Made by a program: the position numbers and the translations under genes. The notes beneath the pieces were generated by a model. That model searched no databases and was not told the origin of the DNA. It was given only the letters and a program-made list of their open reading frames with translations. A stretch of DNA of 35,762 nucleotides from an uncultured Eubacteriales bacterium (GTDB lineage Bacteria > Bacillota > Clostridia > Oscillospirales > CAG-272), in NCBI GenBank assembly GCA_934447715.1, contig CAKSER010000015.1:1-35762 (forward strand). The letters are read 5' to 3'. Positions 34,411 to 35,762 of this stretch are shown here, one piece after another (the first letter of the stretch is position 1; each line of letters begins with the position of its first letter).

Positions 34411-35762
34411 TTAAAGCGTACCGAATATTTTTGTTCCTCTTTTGTTGATCCACAGATTTACAAGAGCGGCAAGAGCGAACAGCAGGACAGCAGCAGAGAT
34501 TAAATATATATCCAAGGGTATAAAAAATGTAGCAAGCACCGATCCGATTCCCAAAAGTATAGCACCTGCCCAGCCTACAACCATTGGGATTATCGTCCAA
34601 AGGCTTTGCTTTATCGGAACAACCTCGTTTGTCCAGTTAAGAATCGGCTTCTTTATATTGACCGCAAGCCCGACAGATGCGATAAGCATTACAAGCGCAG
34701 CCGCACAGAGTGCCATCAAGACTGCCGTTAAAATGCTTATGTCAAAAACATATGCACTGCATGCAGTAAGGAAAACCATAGGCGGAATTGTTAAAATATA
34801 ATGCATTGCCTTCTTTGCATTAAATATCTCTTTTGCATCAACCGGAAGCGTTTGCAGCACCCAGATATTCTTTCCCTCAAGCGAAATCGAAGGCGATGTA
34901 ACCGTGTTAAGTGCGCAAAGGATGTAAAATGCTATTAAATACAGCCCCATAAACGTTTCTAAATCAAGCTCCGCGCTTGCCATGAACTGTATAATATCCG
35001 GTTTAAAAACAATGCCCAGGATACCGAGAATCGGGATCAGGATTGTTCCGAGTGCGCAGTTTGTCATATAGGTAAAGTTTGAGAAAAAGAGCCTGAATTC
35101 CTTTTTTAAAAGAGCTCCGGAAAGGCTTTGCGATCTGATCTGCTTTCTGTTGAGCCTTGCCTTTTTTGCTCCGTTCTTCCTTGTGGCAATTCCGAGGAAG
35201 GTCTTTGAAAGAAGCAGATAGACTGCCGCAAACACTAAAATAATAATTGCGCAGATAAGCAGCATGGAAACAAAATTGCCGTTGCATGCGTTACCGAAAA
35301 GATACATCGGATAGGCATACAGCTTGATTTTCCCTCCGATTGTGCCGCCGTTTGCCGCGATATATTTTAGAATCTCGGATGCATTAAAGTAAATATAATA
35401 ATAGCAGACAATTACCAAAAGCGAAAGAATGACATTAACAATGTTTTTGCCTTTTTTTACCCTTACCGAAATAAAAGCTACAACAAAACCGAGAAGGCAT
35501 GAAAGCCCCGTGACAAAAAGTGCAAGAATGAATATCAGAAGCACCGAAAAGATAACCGACGAAACCGAAGCAAAGCCGTTTATAAAGGATACAACAATTG
35601 CAGGAATCATGACAACCGATTCATACATCAGCCCCATGACATATACCCCGAAAAGCCTTGCAAAGATAATCTCAGACGGCTTTATAGGCATTGAAAGCAG
35701 CAGATCGTTGTCCTTTGAATTATAAAGGCAGGCGGATGTGCTGTACACGCTTCCTATAACAC
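34411..35762 (-). CDS. Large ABC-2-type permease, N-terminus outside window
   Basis: The frame is open to the right edge (a GTG at 35748 is most likely internal), so the start is missing. The about 450 visible residues hold some ten transmembrane helices in two similar halves. Each half begins with a membrane-proximal cytoplasmic segment of ABC-2 type: LLLSMPIKPSEIIFARLFGVY near the start and WVLQTLPVDAKEIFNAKKAMHY about 300 residues later, i.e. the LPV/MPI-K/A-x-x-I motif twice. This double architecture fits large single-chain ABC exporters of Clostridia. Its ATPase is expected upstream, beyond 35762. The substrate is unknown. Confidence 0.82.
   Translation of the reverse strand, partial: VIGSVYSTSACLYNSKDNDLLLSMPIKPSEIIFARLFGVYVMGLMYESVVMIPAIVVSFINGFASVSSVIFSVLLIFILALFVTGLSCLLGFVVAFISVRVKKGKNIVNVILSLLVIVCYYYIYFNASEILKYIAANGGTIGGKIKLYAYPMYLFGNACNGNFVSMLLICAIIILVFAAVYLLLSKTFLGIATRKNGAKKARLNRKQIRSQSLSGALLKKEFRLFFSNFTYMTNCALGTILIPILGILGIVFKPDIIQFMASAELDLETFMGLYLIAFYILCALNTVTSPSISLEGKNIWVLQTLPVDAKEIFNAKKAMHYILTIPPMVFLTACSAYVFDISILTAVLMALCAAALVMLIASVGLAVNIKKPILNWTNEVVPIKQSLWTIIPMVVGWAGAILLGIGSVLATFFIPLDIYLISAAVLLFALAALVNLWINKRGTKIFGTL

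Overview
The window looks like a chromosomal segment of a spore-forming member of the Clostridia, probably an uncultured gut lineage of the Oscillospiraceae/Ruminococcaceae type. This placement rests on gene content, not on a marker tree: a PdaA-like spore-cortex deacetylase, a CotH-family protein, ThiT under a TPP riboswitch, MntP, an XRE-AbrB hybrid regulator, and housekeeping promoters of low-GC Gram-positive type (TTGACA-like, 17 bp, TATAAT-like). It is mostly ordinary chromosome. I see no insertion sequence, integrase, phage module or CRISPR array.

Layout. 1-2699 (+): 3' part of a YfhO-type membrane protein, a small CmpB-family membrane protein whose start codon lies inside a perfect hairpin, and a membrane-anchored ComEC-type metallo-beta-lactamase-fold protein. 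2717-5922: two NodB-type polysaccharide deacetylases (-) divergent from a surface-anchored PIG-L-type de-N-acetylase (+), giving three unrelated-fold or divergent deacetylases side by side. 5903-8314 (+): lipoate-protein ligase, MinD, and a methylglyoxal-synthase homologue that has lost key catalytic residues. 8515-12093 (-): hisS, then a CotH-family protein behind a DUF4956 membrane protein. 12384-16093: galM (+), a lipoprotein with no conventional start codon (+), a putative PD-(D/E)XK-like plus winged-helix protein (-), a very cysteine-rich protein (-) and a small P-loop ATPase (-). 16167-25188 (-): pgi, a GH29 alpha-L-fucosidase, dxs, and the polyamine importer potA-potB-potCD, in which permease PotC and binding protein PotD are fused. 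25189-25559: a strong promoter and a leader of about 335 nt for potA, rich in hairpins and containing a pseudoknot. 25810-27651 (+): ABC exporter ATPase, its ABC-2 permease and an XRE-AbrB regulator. 27774-29271 (-): a GNAT acetyltransferase, tRNA-Ser(GCU) and mntP. 29339-30181 (+): TPP riboswitch and thiT. 30277-34275 (+): a band-7/SPFH protein followed by two overlapping MutS-like ATPases that lack the mismatch-recognition part. 34411 to the right edge (-): a large ABC-2-type permease, cut by the window.

The best candidates for something undescribed are (i) the structured potA leader, which has a riboswitch-like architecture I cannot assign to a family, and (ii) the paired MutS-like ATPases, both carrying Asn in place of the Walker B Asp. 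The inactive-looking methylglyoxal synthase homologue and the ATC-start lipoprotein are good second-line targets. Starts were adjusted from the longest open frame wherever a Shine-Dalgarno sequence clearly pointed to an internal codon.
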